Source: Pseudomonas sp. MYb185
GTDB taxonomy: Bacteria; Pseudomonadota; Gammaproteobacteria; Pseudomonadales; Pseudomonadaceae
Assembly (NCBI RefSeq): GCF_002979975.1
Contig: NZ_PCQD01000004.1
Span: 254,486 to 318,485 of the forward strand
Direction: 5' to 3'
Length of the DNA: 64,000 bases
This document shows, in pieces, positions 17,970 through 27,691 of the stretch. The notes under the pieces were generated by a model that ran no database searches, was not told the DNA's origin, and saw nothing but the letters and a program-made list of their open reading frames with translations. The translations under genes were made by a program, and so were the position numbers. The number at the start of each line of letters is the position of its first letter. Positions within the stretch are counted from its first letter, which is position 1.

Positions 17970-19007
17970 ATGGCCGATACAGTGCGTTTGACCGAATACA
18001 GCCACGGTGCAGGCTGCGGTTGCAAGATTTCCCCCCAGGTGCTGGACGAGATTCTGGCCAGCAGCCAGCCGATGCCCGAGTACCCGCAGTTGTGGGTCGG
18101 CAATGGCAGTCGCGATGATGCAGCGGTATTCGGTCTGGATGACGAGCGCGGCATTGTCAGCACCACCGATTTCTTCATGCCGATCGTCGACGACCCCTAC
18201 GATTTCGGCCGTATTGCCGCGACCAACGCCATCAGCGACATCTATGCCATGGGTGGCGCACCTCTGATGGCCATCGCCATCCTTGGCTGGCCAGTCAACC
18301 TGCTGCCGGCTTCGGTGGCGGCGCAGGTCATGGCCGGTGCCCGCGCAGTCTGTGCCGACGCCGGGATGCCGCTGGCCGGCGGCCATTCCATCGACGCTCC
18401 GGAGCCGATCTTCGGTCTGGCGGTGACCGGCCAGGTAACGCGCCGGCAGCTCAAGCGCAATGATACCGCCCGTGCCGGGGCACGCCTGTACCTGACCAAG
18501 CCGCTGGGTATCGGTATCTTCACCACCGCTGAAAAGCAGAAGAAGCTGCGCCCGGAAGATGCCGGTGTGGCGCGCGACCTGATGTGCCAGCTCAACCGTA
18601 TCGGCGCCCGTTTTGCACAGCTCGATGCGGTGCAGGCGATGACCGACGTTACCGGCTTCGGTCTGCTCGGCCACCTGGCGGAAATGGCTGAAGGCTCGGG
18701 TGTGCTGGCGCGACTGCAGGAAGCGGCGGTACCGCGCCTGCGGGGCGTCGAACACTATCTGGATGCCGGCTGTGTGCCCGGAGGCACCGGTCGCAATTTC
18801 GCCAGCTACGGCCACAAGCTGGCCGATATGCCGGCGCCGTGGCGCAACCTGTTATGCGACCCGCAGACCAGTGGCGGATTGCTGGTCGCGGTCGACCCGG
18901 CCGGGGAACAGGCGTTCCTCGCCATCGCCGCCGAACAGGGCCTGCAATTGCAGCCGATCGGCGAGCTGCTGGAACACCGGGGCGGCCATTGGGTCGAGGT
19001 GGTTTGA
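17970..19007 (+). CDS. selD: Selenide, water dikinase
   Basis: Makes selenophosphate from selenide and ATP, the selenium donor for selenocysteine and 2-selenouridine in tRNA. The 345-residue protein has HGAGCGCK near residue 13 with Cys where many SelD proteins carry selenocysteine or Cys, an Asp-rich ATP/Mg site (DDAAVF) and [22 protein letters not shown] precedes the ATG. The stop overlaps the mnmH start by one base (TGATG). With mnmH next to it, the local use of selenophosphate is tRNA selenation. Confidence 0.97.
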   Translation: MADTVRLTEYSHGAGCGCKISPQVLDEILASSQPMPEYPQLWVGNGSRDDAAVFGLDDERGIVSTTDFFMPIVDDPYDFGRIAATNAISDIYAMGGAPLMAIAILGWPVNLLPASVAAQVMAGARAVCADAGMPLAGGHSIDAPEPIFGLAVTGQVTRRQLKRNDTARAGARLYLTKPLGIGIFTTAEKQKKLRPEDAGVARDLMCQLNRIGARFAQLDAVQAMTDVTGFGLLGHLAEMAEGSGVLARLQEAAVPRLRGVEHYLDAGCVPGGTGRNFASYGHKLADMPAPWRNLLCDPQTSGGLLVAVDPAGEQAFLAIAAEQGLQLQPIGELLEHRGGHWVEVV

Positions 19008-20107
19008 TGCGCCCCGACACCGACGACTACCGCCGACTGTTCCTGAACAGTGTGCCGATGATGGATGTGCGGGCGCCGATCGAGTTCAACAAGGGTGCGT
19101 TTCCGCAGACCATCAACCGACCGCTGATGGATGATGAGGAGCGGCGCCGGGTCGGTACCTGCTACAAGCAGCATGGCCAGGCGGCGGCCATCGCCCTCGG
19201 GCACCGGCTGGTCAGTGGCCCGTTGAAAGAGGCGCGTATCGCCGCCTGGAAGGCCTTTGCCGAGGCCCATCCCGACGGTTACCTGTACTGCTTTCGCGGT
19301 GGTTTGCGTTCGCAGCTGGTACAGCAGTGGCTGGCCGAGGCCGGGGTCGAGTACCCGCGGGTGATCGGCGGTTACAAGGCCATGCGGCGCTACCTGATCG
19401 ACAGCCTCGACGAGGCGGTGCGTGACTGCCCGCTGGTACTGGTGGCCGGGATGACCGGTACCGGCAAGACGGAGGTCATCAGCGCGCTGGATAACGGCGT
19501 GGACCTGGAGGGCTGTGCCCATCATCGTGGCTCGAGCTTCGGGCGCCATGCCACGCCGCAGCCTACCCAGATCGACTTCGAGAATCGCCTGGCGATAGAT
19601 GTACTCCGGCGGCGTGCCCAAGGGACAGGGCAACTGGTGCTGGAGGATGAAGGGCGCATGGTCGGCAGTTGCTCGGTTCCCCTGGCGTTGTTCCATGCCA
19701 TGCGTTCCGCACCGCTGGTATGGCTGGAGGACCCACTGGATAACCGGGTCACGCGCATCCTTGGCGACTACGTGATCGACATGCAGGCGGAGTTCAATGC
19801 CATCCACCCGGATGACCCGCAGGCTGCCTTCGATGCTTTCTCGGAATACCTGCTGGGAAGCCTGCAGCGGATCTACAAGCGCCTTGGTGGTGACCGTCAC
19901 CAGGAGCTTCAAGGGCTGATGAGTGAGGCCCTGGATATCCAGCAACGCAGCGGCGAGGTGCAGGCGCACCGCGCCTGGATCGAGGAATTGCTGACCCACT
20001 ACTACGACCCGATGTATGCCTATCAGCGTCAGAGCAAGGAAGCCCGGGTGGTATTCAGCGGCGACCAGCAGGCGGTCATCGATTGGCTGCGGCATAAGCG
20101 AATGTGA
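19007..20107 (+). CDS. mnmH: tRNA 2-selenouridine/geranyl-2-thiouridine synthase
   Basis: MnmH (SelU/YbbB) replaces sulfur by selenium at wobble 2-thiouridine 34 of tRNA, through a geranylated intermediate. The 366-residue protein has an N-terminal rhodanese-like domain with active Cys in [11 protein letters not shown] (about residue 97) and a C-terminal P-loop domain ([11 protein letters not shown], about 150-160). The ATG shares a base with the selD stop, so the two are co-translated. I set the start here because the upstream in-frame extension lies wholly inside selD. Confidence 0.95.
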   Translation: MRPDTDDYRRLFLNSVPMMDVRAPIEFNKGAFPQTINRPLMDDEERRRVGTCYKQHGQAAAIALGHRLVSGPLKEARIAAWKAFAEAHPDGYLYCFRGGLRSQLVQQWLAEAGVEYPRVIGGYKAMRRYLIDSLDEAVRDCPLVLVAGMTGTGKTEVISALDNGVDLEGCAHHRGSSFGRHATPQPTQIDFENRLAIDVLRRRAQGTGQLVLEDEGRMVGSCSVPLALFHAMRSAPLVWLEDPLDNRVTRILGDYVIDMQAEFNAIHPDDPQAAFDAFSEYLLGSLQRIYKRLGGDRHQELQGLMSEALDIQQRSGEVQAHRAWIEELLTHYYDPMYAYQRQSKEARVVFSGDQQAVIDWLRHKRM

Positions 20108-20218
20108 TGATGTGTGAATAACAGGCCTGACTTTGCTGGAGTCCCGGCTTTGCAGGTTGCTACGCTCCAGGCATCAGGGCGGAATGGACCGCCCCGTTGA
20201 GGCTCAGGAGCGGCAAGC

Positions 20219-20980
20219 ATGGCCAATGATTTTTCCGGTAAGGTGGTACTGGTAACCGGCGCGGCAGCAGGGATCGGCAAAGCGACCGCGCAGGCCTTTG
20301 CAGCGGCGGGCGCCCGCCTGATCGTCTCCGATGTGGATGCCGGGGGTGGCGAGGCTGTCGCCAGCGATATTCGGGCCTCGGGTGGCGATGCCCTGTTCCT
20401 TGCCTGCGATGTGACAGATAGCGCGCAGGTCCAGGCGCTGATCGAACGGATCGAGGCCGACCATGGCCGGCTGGACTGCGCCTTCAACAATGCCGGTATC
20501 GATATCGAGCAGGGCCGGCTGGCTGACGGTGACGAAGCGGTGTTCGACCGCATCATGGAGGTCAACGTCAAGGGCGTCTGGCAATGCATGCGGTTCGAGA
20601 TCCCGCTGATGCTCAAGCATGGCGGAGGCGCCATCGTAAACACCGCATCGGTCGCTGCGCTGGGGGCCGCGCCGAACATGAGTGTCTACAGTGCCAGCAA
20701 GCACGCGGTGCTCGGTCTGACCCGGTCGGCGGCGGTGGGGTATGGCAAGCAGGGCGTGCGTATCAATGCGGTCTGCCCCGGCGTCATCGATACCGATATG
20801 TTCCGCCGCGCGGTGGCGGGTGACCCGCGCAAGGCCGCGAGCGCCGTCGCCATCCATCCGGTAGGGCGGATCGGCATGGTGGAGGAGGTCGCTGCTGCGG
20901 TGCTCTACCTGTGCTCGGAGGCCGCTTCCTTCACCACCGGGGTTGCGCTGCCGGTCGATGGCGGCAAGACCGCGTACTGA
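20219..20980 (+). CDS. SDR family NAD(P)-dependent oxidoreductase
   Basis: A classical short-chain dehydrogenase of 253 residues. It has the cofactor loop VTGAAAGIGKATA (TGxxxGxG), NNAG, catalytic Ser-Tyr-Lys (NTASVAALG, YSASKHAVLG) and the C-terminal GVALPVDGGKTAY typical of the glucose-dehydrogenase-like group. DVDA after the second strand favours NAD(H). The substrate cannot be assigned. A GGAG-containing leader precedes the ATG. A second SDR of similar length lies at 26.0 kb but differs at the active-site loops, so it is not a recent duplicate. Confidence 0.88.
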   Translation: MANDFSGKVVLVTGAAAGIGKATAQAFAAAGARLIVSDVDAGGGEAVASDIRASGGDALFLACDVTDSAQVQALIERIEADHGRLDCAFNNAGIDIEQGRLADGDEAVFDRIMEVNVKGVWQCMRFEIPLMLKHGGGAIVNTASVAALGAAPNMSVYSASKHAVLGLTRSAAVGYGKQGVRINAVCPGVIDTDMFRRAVAGDPRKAASAVAIHPVGRIGMVEEVAAAVLYLCSEAASFTTGVALPVDGGKTAY

Positions 20981-20990
20981 TTCATGCCTG

Positions 20991-21068
20991 GGTTGTCGCG
21001 CACCTGCGCGACGACAGGGTTGGGTGGAAGCGGCGTTGCCGGCGTAGCGCAGGCGCGCTACACCCCCA
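20991..21068. repeat. Solitary REP-like two-hairpin element (opposite orientation)
   Basis: Contains hairpins GTCGCGC-acct-GCGCGAC (20995-21012) and GTAGCGC-aggc-GCGCTAC (21044-21061), the latter followed by ACCCCC. On the minus strand it reads GGGGGTGTAGCGCGCCTGCGC, the core of the 28.7-kb array. It fills the gap between convergent genes and may double as a transcript end. Confidence 0.7.
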
Positions 21069-21092
21069 AGGGGGAGCCGTGGCAAGACGTCT

Positions 21093-21665
21093 CTAGTCGT
21101 CCCGACCTTCGAGCATGTTCCTGCGCAGCAATACATAGACCGAGCCGGTCCCGCCATGGCGCGGGAGGCAGGAGGTGAACGCCAGCACACTGTCGTGCTG
21201 GCGCAGCCAGGTGTTGACGTGGCTCTTGAGGATCGGCGTGCGTCCGTCCTTGCGCTGGGCCTTGCCGTGGGTGACGCGCACGCAGCGCACCTCGATGCGC
21301 GTCGCTTCGGCGATGAACTCCCACAGCAGCTCGCGGGCCTTGTCCACATTCATGCCGTGCAGATCGATACTGCCATCGAAGGCTATCTGTCCGCTTTTCA
21401 ACTTGCGCAGTTGGCCTTCCTGCACGCCGTTGGCGGCCCAGGCCAGTTCTTCTTCAGGCAGCACATCGATGACGAACTGGTCAGACAGGCCATCGACCCG
21501 CAGCTGATTCTGTGTTTGTGTGGCGCGCTGGCGCCGGGCATGCAACTGTGCGCGGTCGCTGCGTGGCTTGCCGGTATCGGCGCGGTCATGGCTGATCGGT
21601 CTGGCGCCCTGGGTGGCCTGGCGGAACAGCTCCAGGTCGTCGGCGTCGTTGCTGTCCTGAGTCAT
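21093..21665 (-). CDS. Smr/MutS2-type endonuclease domain protein
   Basis: A 190-residue protein with a C-terminal Smr domain: IDLHGMNVDKAREL (about 100-113), then VRVTHGKAQRKDG and HGGTGSVYVLLRR. Smr domains nick or cleave nucleic acids, acting on branched DNA in MutS2 and on ribosome-bound mRNA in some proteins. The N-terminal 90 residues are charged and likely flexible. It matches the stand-alone SmrA/YdaL-like proteins of Pseudomonas. The next gene upstream on this strand ends 40 bases away. Confidence 0.9.
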   Translation of the reverse strand: MTQDSNDADDLELFRQATQGARPISHDRADTGKPRSDRAQLHARRQRATQTQNQLRVDGLSDQFVIDVLPEEELAWAANGVQEGQLRKLKSGQIAFDGSIDLHGMNVDKARELLWEFIAEATRIEVRCVRVTHGKAQRKDGRTPILKSHVNTWLRQHDSVLAFTSCLPRHGGTGSVYVLLRRNMLEGRDD

Positions 21666-21705
21666 GGGTGTAATGTCGTGCGTGATTGAACAGGCAGGTA
21701 GTTTA

Positions 21706-22479
21706 TCAGCGCAGTACCACCCAGAGCAGCATCAGTGCCTGGAAGATCGAGAACACGATCAGGCAGCCGATGGCGAAGCGGTGACCTATGTCGTTGCGCT
21801 TGTATTCGTCGAGGCTCGCCTGCAGGGTGGTCAACTGTGCCTGTTGCTGACGGTTGAGGGTTTCCTGGTCGCGCAGTTGATGCAGGATTTCGCCGACATG
21901 CAGCCGCTGTACCCGCTCGGTGTTCCAGCTGGCGATCAGGTCGCTGACCCGGTTGGCCTGGGCCTTGCCCTCGGTGCGGGCATCGTCGTTGTAGCTCAGA
22001 TGGAAGCCAGCTCGCTTGAGCAGGCGTTCTCGCATCTGCCGGGCTTCCTCGCTGGGTACCTCATTGCTCTGCAGCATGATCGGCGTTACCGCGTAACTGG
22101 CGAACTTGCGCTGTGCCCAGTCGATCAACTGGGCCAGCATGAAGCCGGCGATCCCGCGTTGGGGTGGGAATATCCGCAGCCCCTGCAGCGGGCCGAAGCG
22201 TACGCGCTGATGCTTGTGGTCGATCAGCAGTTCCATGAAGTTGGTTCCCGGCGGGACGCTTTCGTCCTCGATGCGCAGTTGCAGGCGCAACAACTCCAGG
22301 CTGGCCACCCGCTCATGGGTCACCGCGATCTGTGCCAGCCGCTCGCCATGCAGCATCAGTCGGCCCTTGAATACCGGTTTGAGCTGGATCCAGTAGAACT
22401 CAGATGGCCGCGCATGGACGAACGGGTCCCGCGGCGGGGCCGGGTCCGGTGTCGTGCTGTGGGGTTGTTCTTCGCTCAT
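21706..22479 (-). CDS. Unknown protein with C-terminal membrane anchor
   Basis: A 257-residue protein I cannot name. Residues 1-25 are Pro/Ser/Asp-rich. Residues 26-165 look like a globular domain (FYWIQLKPVFKGRLMLHGERL, GIAGFMLAQLIDWAQ). Residues 185-225 are charged and probably coiled (QRLHVGEILHQLRDQETLNR). The C-terminus is one hydrophobic segment (IGCLIVFSIFQALMLLWVVL), so it is probably tail-anchored in the inner membrane facing the cytoplasm. It lies between smr and a TauE permease on the same strand. Confidence 0.65.
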   Translation of the reverse strand: MSEEQPHSTTPDPAPPRDPFVHARPSEFYWIQLKPVFKGRLMLHGERLAQIAVTHERVASLELLRLQLRIEDESVPPGTNFMELLIDHKHQRVRFGPLQGLRIFPPQRGIAGFMLAQLIDWAQRKFASYAVTPIMLQSNEVPSEEARQMRERLLKRAGFHLSYNDDARTEGKAQANRVSDLIASWNTERVQRLHVGEILHQLRDQETLNRQQQAQLTTLQASLDEYKRNDIGHRFAIGCLIVFSIFQALMLLWVVLR

Positions 22480-22534
22480 CGGGTGATCCTTGCTGAATAC
22501 ACCGTTATCGGCCGGTTGCCGGAATTCTTGAATA

Positions 22535-23302
22535 TTACCAGCTTTGCCATGCCTGCCAGATCAGACGCAAGGCCAGCAAGGTGAGCAAGGTATTGAAAAC
22601 CAGCGTGAAGCGGTGATCGCTCAGGCGCCTGAGCAGCCGCAGGCCGACCCAGGTGCCCAGAGCGCCCGCTGCGATCATCGCGGCAATCAAACCCAGCCAG
22701 TCGGCGAAGATGAAGCCGGCGGCGCCATAGATCAATGCCTTGGGGGCATGCTGCAGGCACATGGCGCTGGCAAAGGTAGCCACGGTGGAAAAGCGCTCGC
22801 CCCGTTGCTGCTGCTTGACGAAGGCCGCCACCAATGGCCCGGTGGCACCGACGAACAGGCTGATGAAGGTGGTGAGCGCCGCTGCCAGCAGGGTACCCGC
22901 CGGGCCGGTGGCGATGGCCGGAATAGGTGGTCCCCAGCACAGCAGCAGAATGAAACCGGCAATGCACAATTGAATCAGTGGCAGTGGCAGGTCGACCAGA
23001 AACAGGCTGCCGAGCCAGGCCCCGAGCAGCGCGCCGGGGGCGAACCAGGCGATCAGGCGCAGATTGATGTGGCGCAGGGTCAGTGCCGCACGACTGACAT
23101 TGGAGCCCAGCTGCACCATGCCATGCACCGGAATGATCGCCGCCGGTGGCAGGGCGACGGCCATGATCGCCAGCAGCAGCACGCCGCCGCCGATACCCAG
23201 CGAGGCGGTGATCGCCGAGGTGAGTGCCGATACCGCCACCAGTGCTGCGGCGGTCAGCGGTGATAGGGTGGCAGGGAGTAAAAGGTCCAGCAATGCCTGC
23301 AT
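22535..23302 (-). CDS. TauE/SafE (TSUP) family permease
   Basis: A 255-residue inner-membrane protein with about eight hydrophobic segments in two similar halves, each with the glycine/proline-rich turns typical of TSUP permeases (SLGIGGGVLLLAIMAVALPP; FVGATGPLVAAF). The family exports or imports sulfite, organosulfonates or other sulfur compounds; the substrate here is unknown. It is divergent from aroC. Confidence 0.88.
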   Translation of the reverse strand: MQALLDLLLPATLSPLTAAALVAVSALTSAITASLGIGGGVLLLAIMAVALPPAAIIPVHGMVQLGSNVSRAALTLRHINLRLIAWFAPGALLGAWLGSLFLVDLPLPLIQLCIAGFILLLCWGPPIPAIATGPAGTLLAAALTTFISLFVGATGPLVAAFVKQQQRGERFSTVATFASAMCLQHAPKALIYGAAGFIFADWLGLIAAMIAAGALGTWVGLRLLRRLSDHRFTLVFNTLLTLLALRLIWQAWQSW

Positions 23303-23412
23303 CTGTCAGCTCCGGGTAGGCAGTTCATGGTTGCGCTCTGCGCCCAGTCTAAATGAGTATGCCGCTGGCGGCTCGCTGATCATTGCAAGGGGCTGGCCGC
23401 TGCCACCACGGG

Positions 23413-23442
23413 CTGTCACCGTTGCCGGTCGGCGGTTATACT
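23413..23442 (+). promoter_or_regulatory. Candidate aroC promoter
   Basis: TATACT (23437-23442) with CTGTCA (23413-23418) at an 18-base spacing, 35 bases upstream of the aroC start. The match to the sigma-70 consensus is moderate; not proven. Confidence 0.4.
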
Positions 23443-23477
23443 GCTCGCTTTCATTTACTTGACACTGGATGGCACGC

Positions 23478-24569
<1,092 letters not shown>

Positions 24570-24598
24570 TTCAGCTCCGGTGAGCGCCGGTATCGATA

Positions 24599-24623
24599 GG
24601 GTGGTACATCTGTTGTGCCACCC
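24599..24623 (+). terminator. Hairpin after aroC
   Basis: Ten-bp stem GGGTGGTACA / TGTGCCACCC (one G-T pair) with a 5-base loop, 30 bases past the aroC stop. No T-run follows, so it may attenuate rather than end transcription into the MFS gene. Confidence 0.4.
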
Positions 24624-24643
24624 TCGACGCAGGGTGCGCTGAG

Positions 24644-25798
24644 ATGCTGCCTTATTGGCGTCTTTCCGGCTTCTACTTCTGCTATTTCGCCCTGCTGGGC
24701 GGTGTGGCTCCTTTCCTGTCGCTGTATTTCCATCACCTGGGGTTCTCCGCGGCGCGGATTGGCGAGCTGATCGCCATTCCCATGCTGATGCGCTGCCTGG
24801 CGCCGAACCTGTGGGGCTGGCTGGGGGACCGCAGCGGGCAGCGGTTGCTGATCGTGCGGCTCGGTGCGCTGCTCACCGCGCTGACCTTCAGCGCCATCCT
24901 CTGGCGCCAGGACTATCTGTGGCTGGCGCTGATCATGGCCCTGCACAGCTTCTTCTGGCATGCCGTGCTGCCACAGTTCGAGACCATCACCCTGGCGCAC
25001 CTGGGTACGCAGTCGGCGCGCTACAGTCAGATCCGGTTGTGGGGCTCGGTGGGCTTCATCGTCACCGTGGTGGTGCTTGGCCTGCTGCTGGACAGATACA
25101 GCCCGGACATCTATCCGCAGGTCATGCTGGCCATCATGCTGGGGATCTTCTTCTGCAGTCTGCTGGTGCCGCCGGCCCCGGTGGTCGCCTCGCGTCCCGA
25201 GCTGGCGCTGAGAGCGGGTTTTCTCGGCCAGCTGTGGCGGCCCGGGGTGCCGGTATTCTTTCTCTGCGTGGCGTTGATGCAACTGTCCCACGGCCCGTAC
25301 TACACCTTTCTGACCCTGCATCTGGAGGCGCTGGGCTATGGCCGGGTGCTGATCGGTGCGATGTGGGCGCTGGGCGTGGTGGCGGAAATCATCCTGTTCA
25401 TGCTGATGAGTCGGCTGCTGGCACGCTTCTCGCTCAAGCAACTGCTGATTGGCAGCTTCCTGTTGGCGGCGGTGCGCTGGCTGCTGCTGGGTCTGCTGGC
25501 TGACCAACTGGTGCTGCTGGCGTTTGCCCAACTGATGCATGCGGCCACCTTCGGGTGCTTCCACGTAGTGGCAATCCACTTCGTGCAGCGCAGCTTCGGC
25601 GAGCGGCAGCAGGGGCAGGGCCAGGCGCTGTATGCGACGCTGGCCGGTTGCGGCGGTGCGCTGGGTGCCCTGTACTCCGGCTACAGCTGGAATGCCCTGG
25701 GCACTGGCTGGACCTTCGCCCTGGCCAGTCTTGCCGCTTCGCTGGCTGCGTTTCTGCTGGTGTGGCGGATGCCGGGCCGGCTCGTCGATGGTCTATAG
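24644..25798 (+). CDS. MFS transporter, HcaT/LacY-like (MFS_1-like)
   Basis: A 384-residue inner-membrane permease with about 12 segments. The N-terminus (YWRLSGFYFCYFALLGGVAP) and the WGWLGDRSGQR loop match the phenylpropionate-permease-like group of MFS proteins common beside aroC in Pseudomonas. Substrate unverified. The frame is full length. A 61-aa membrane protein gene starts 24 bases after the stop, so they may share a transcript. Confidence 0.85.
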   Translation: MLPYWRLSGFYFCYFALLGGVAPFLSLYFHHLGFSAARIGELIAIPMLMRCLAPNLWGWLGDRSGQRLLIVRLGALLTALTFSAILWRQDYLWLALIMALHSFFWHAVLPQFETITLAHLGTQSARYSQIRLWGSVGFIVTVVVLGLLLDRYSPDIYPQVMLAIMLGIFFCSLLVPPAPVVASRPELALRAGFLGQLWRPGVPVFFLCVALMQLSHGPYYTFLTLHLEALGYGRVLIGAMWALGVVAEIILFMLMSRLLARFSLKQLLIGSFLLAAVRWLLLGLLADQLVLLAFAQLMHAATFGCFHVVAIHFVQRSFGERQQGQGQALYATLAGCGGALGALYSGYSWNALGTGWTFALASLAASLAAFLLVWRMPGRLVDGL

Positions 25799-25822
25799 TG
25801 GGCTGCACCGGGAGGTAAATGA

Positions 25823-26008
25823 ATGAATACCAATTTCATTATCGTGATCGCCGGCTTCGTGCTGCTGCTGATGGCACTGAGCGCCATCAGCAGCATTGCC
25901 CAGAGCGGTGAAACGCGCAGTGCCAAGGCGCGCTGGATTGCTCTGGTGGCGTTGCTGCCGCTGCTCGGCTGGGCCATCTGGCTGGGCAGGGGGCCGAGGC
26001 GCACATGA
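25823..26008 (+). CDS. Small two-span membrane protein (PLDc_N-like)
   Basis: A 61-residue protein with two hydrophobic segments (about 5-26 and 38-54) separated by a short charged loop ([11 protein letters not shown]). The second has the [20 protein letters not shown] pattern of the PLDc_N module, a membrane hairpin often free-standing. GGGAGG precedes the ATG. The stop overlaps the next SDR gene's start by 4 bases (ATGA), so the two are coupled. Function unknown. Confidence 0.75.
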   Translation: MNTNFIIVIAGFVLLLMALSAISSIAQSGETRSAKARWIALVALLPLLGWAIWLGRGPRRT

Positions 26009-26769
26009 ACCAACAGCACGAGGTTCGGGTGGCGCTGATTACCGGCGCGGCGCGGGGTATCGGCAAGGGCATTGCCGCCAGTCTGCTGCGTGCCGGCTGG
26101 TCGGTGGTGCTGGGGGATGTGGACGAGGCCGAGGGGCTGCTTGCCGCTGAGGAACTGGCGCGTTTGGGTACCGTCGAGTTCGTGCCGCTGGATGTCGCCG
26201 ACGAGGCCAGCGTGCAGGCCGCGCTGGAACAGATCGAGGGGGATTTCGGGCGGCTCGATGGTCTGGTGAACAATGCCGGACTGGCCGACCCGGACAGCGG
26301 CCCGCTGGGGCAGCTCACGCTGGAAAGCTGGAACCGGGTGCTGGGCGTCAATCTGACCGGTCCCTTTCTGGTATCCCGGCAATGCCTGGGTCTGCTGCGT
26401 GACAGTGGCGGCGCCATCGTCAATATCGCCTCGACCCGGGCGCTGCAGTCGGAGTCCAATACCGAGGCCTACGCTGCGAGCAAGGGTGGGCTGGTGGCGT
26501 TGACCCATGCCATGGCGGTCAGCCTCGGGCCGGAGGTGCGGGTCAATGCGGTGAGCCCCGGCTGGATCGATACCCGCCCCGAGACCGTGCAGGCCAGCGA
26601 CCCATTGCGCCAGATCGATCATGAACAGCATGCGGTCGGTCGGGTAGGGCAGCCGGAGGATGTCGGTGAGCTGGTAGCGTTTCTGTTGAGCCCGGCGGCG
26701 GCCTTCATCACCGGCCAGAATATCGTCGCCGATGGGGGCATGAGCCGGCAGATGATCTATCGCGAATAG
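26005..26769 (+). CDS. SDR family oxidoreductase
   Basis: A 254-residue classical short-chain dehydrogenase with [38 protein letters not shown] and [13 protein letters not shown] (Ser-Tyr-Lys triad), ending in [13 protein letters not shown]. It is the YgfF/FabG-like type; substrate unknown. It is co-translated with the 61-aa membrane protein and faces fpr convergently across a strong hairpin. It shares only family-level motifs with the SDR at 20.2 kb. Confidence 0.87.
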   Translation: MNQQHEVRVALITGAARGIGKGIAASLLRAGWSVVLGDVDEAEGLLAAEELARLGTVEFVPLDVADEASVQAALEQIEGDFGRLDGLVNNAGLADPDSGPLGQLTLESWNRVLGVNLTGPFLVSRQCLGLLRDSGGAIVNIASTRALQSESNTEAYAASKGGLVALTHAMAVSLGPEVRVNAVSPGWIDTRPETVQASDPLRQIDHEQHAVGRVGQPEDVGELVAFLLSPAAAFITGQNIVADGGMSRQMIYRE

Positions 26770-26779
26770 GGAAGGACAG

Positions 26780-26804
26780 CGGGCCGGCAACTGCTGCCGG
26801 CCCG
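26780..26804. terminator. Bidirectional terminator between SDR and fpr
   Basis: Perfect 10-bp stem CGGGCCGGCA / TGCCGGCCCG with loop ACTGC in the 44-base gap between convergent genes. No long T-tract is visible on either side. Confidence 0.6.
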
Positions 26805-26813
26805 GGGAAGTGC

Positions 26814-27587
26814 TTACTTCTCGACGAAGGCGCGCTCGATGGCGTAGTGCGCCTGGATGCCCTGACGGGATTCCTCGAAGCCCCAGCCATCCAGGATGGC
26901 GGTCAGATCCTTGAGCATCGCCGGGCTGCCGCACAGCATGAAGCGGTCATCTTCCAGGTTCGGCTTGGGCAGACCGATGTCCTCGAACAGCTTGCCGCTG
27001 GTCATCAGGTCCGACAGGCGGCCTTCATTGCGGTAGGGTTCGCGGGTCACGGTCGGGTAGTAGATCAGTTGCTCGCGCACCTGCTCGCCGAAGTATTCGT
27101 GATTCGGCAGGTCCTCGGTGATCAGCTTCTGGTAGGCCAGTTCGCGGACCCAGCGGCAGCCGTGGGTGAGAATGACCTTGTCGAAGCGCTCGTAGGTTTC
27201 CGGGTCCTGGATGATGCTGATGAAGGGCGCCAGGCCGGTGCCGGTGCTCAGCAGGTACAGGTTGCGGCCGGACAGTACGTTGTCCAGCACCAGGGTGCCG
27301 GTCGGCTTGCTGCTGACGATGATGTTGTCGCCTTCCTTGATGTGCTGCAGGCGCGAGGTCAGCGGGCCGTCCGGCACCTTGATGCTGTAGAACTCCATGG
27401 TGTCTTCATAGTTCGGGCTGGCGATGCTGTAGGCACGCATCAGCGGGCGCCCTTCGACTTCGAGGCCGATCATGATGAAATGACCGTTCTTGAAGCGCAG
27501 GCTCGGATCACGAGTGGTCTTGAAGCTGAACAGGGTGTCGGTCCAGTGGTGGACGCTGAGAACACGCTCGGTTTTGAATTTGGACAT
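26814..27587 (-). CDS. fpr: Ferredoxin/flavodoxin-NADP+ reductase
   Basis: A 257-residue FAD flavoenzyme that passes electrons between NADPH and ferredoxin or flavodoxin, linked to oxidative-stress defence and Fe-S repair. The FAD site is RAYSIASPNYED (about residue 51), the NADP site STGTGLAPFISII (about 114), and the C-terminus is AFVEK. GGAGGGA precedes the ATG. It is divergent from a FinR-type LysR gene, the known regulator of fpr in P. putida, so superoxide-responsive control is likely. Confidence 0.95.
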   Translation of the reverse strand: MSKFKTERVLSVHHWTDTLFSFKTTRDPSLRFKNGHFIMIGLEVEGRPLMRAYSIASPNYEDTMEFYSIKVPDGPLTSRLQHIKEGDNIIVSSKPTGTLVLDNVLSGRNLYLLSTGTGLAPFISIIQDPETYERFDKVILTHGCRWVRELAYQKLITEDLPNHEYFGEQVREQLIYYPTVTREPYRNEGRLSDLMTSGKLFEDIGLPKPNLEDDRFMLCGSPAMLKDLTAILDGWGFEESRQGIQAHYAIERAFVEK

Positions 27588-27623
27588 CTATTCCCTCCAG
27601 TCGGGATCCTCGAAATTGCGGCC

Positions 27624-27653
27624 ATTCTAATGCTTGGCTAATCTAGCGGTTAA
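27624..27653 (-). promoter_or_regulatory. Candidate fpr promoter
   Basis: On the minus strand TTAACC (27653-27648) and TAGAAT (27629-27624) are 18 bases apart, 37 bases upstream of fpr. The interval between fpr and finR is AT-rich and contains CTAATGCTTGGCTAATCTAGC, a plausible LysR-type binding region by position. Confidence 0.4.
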
Positions 27654-27691
27654 GTGATTTATTTTTATTTATATATCCGGAAAAACCGATA

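Noticed and set aside
18839..19006. Upstream extension of mnmH inside selD
   Set aside because: The sequence is another frame of selD; MnmH similarity starts at the TGATG junction.
20177..20194. GGGCGG-AATGGA-CCGCCC hairpin as terminator after mnmH
   Set aside because: Short 6-bp stem with no T-run and close to the next gene's start; could be chance in GC-rich DNA.
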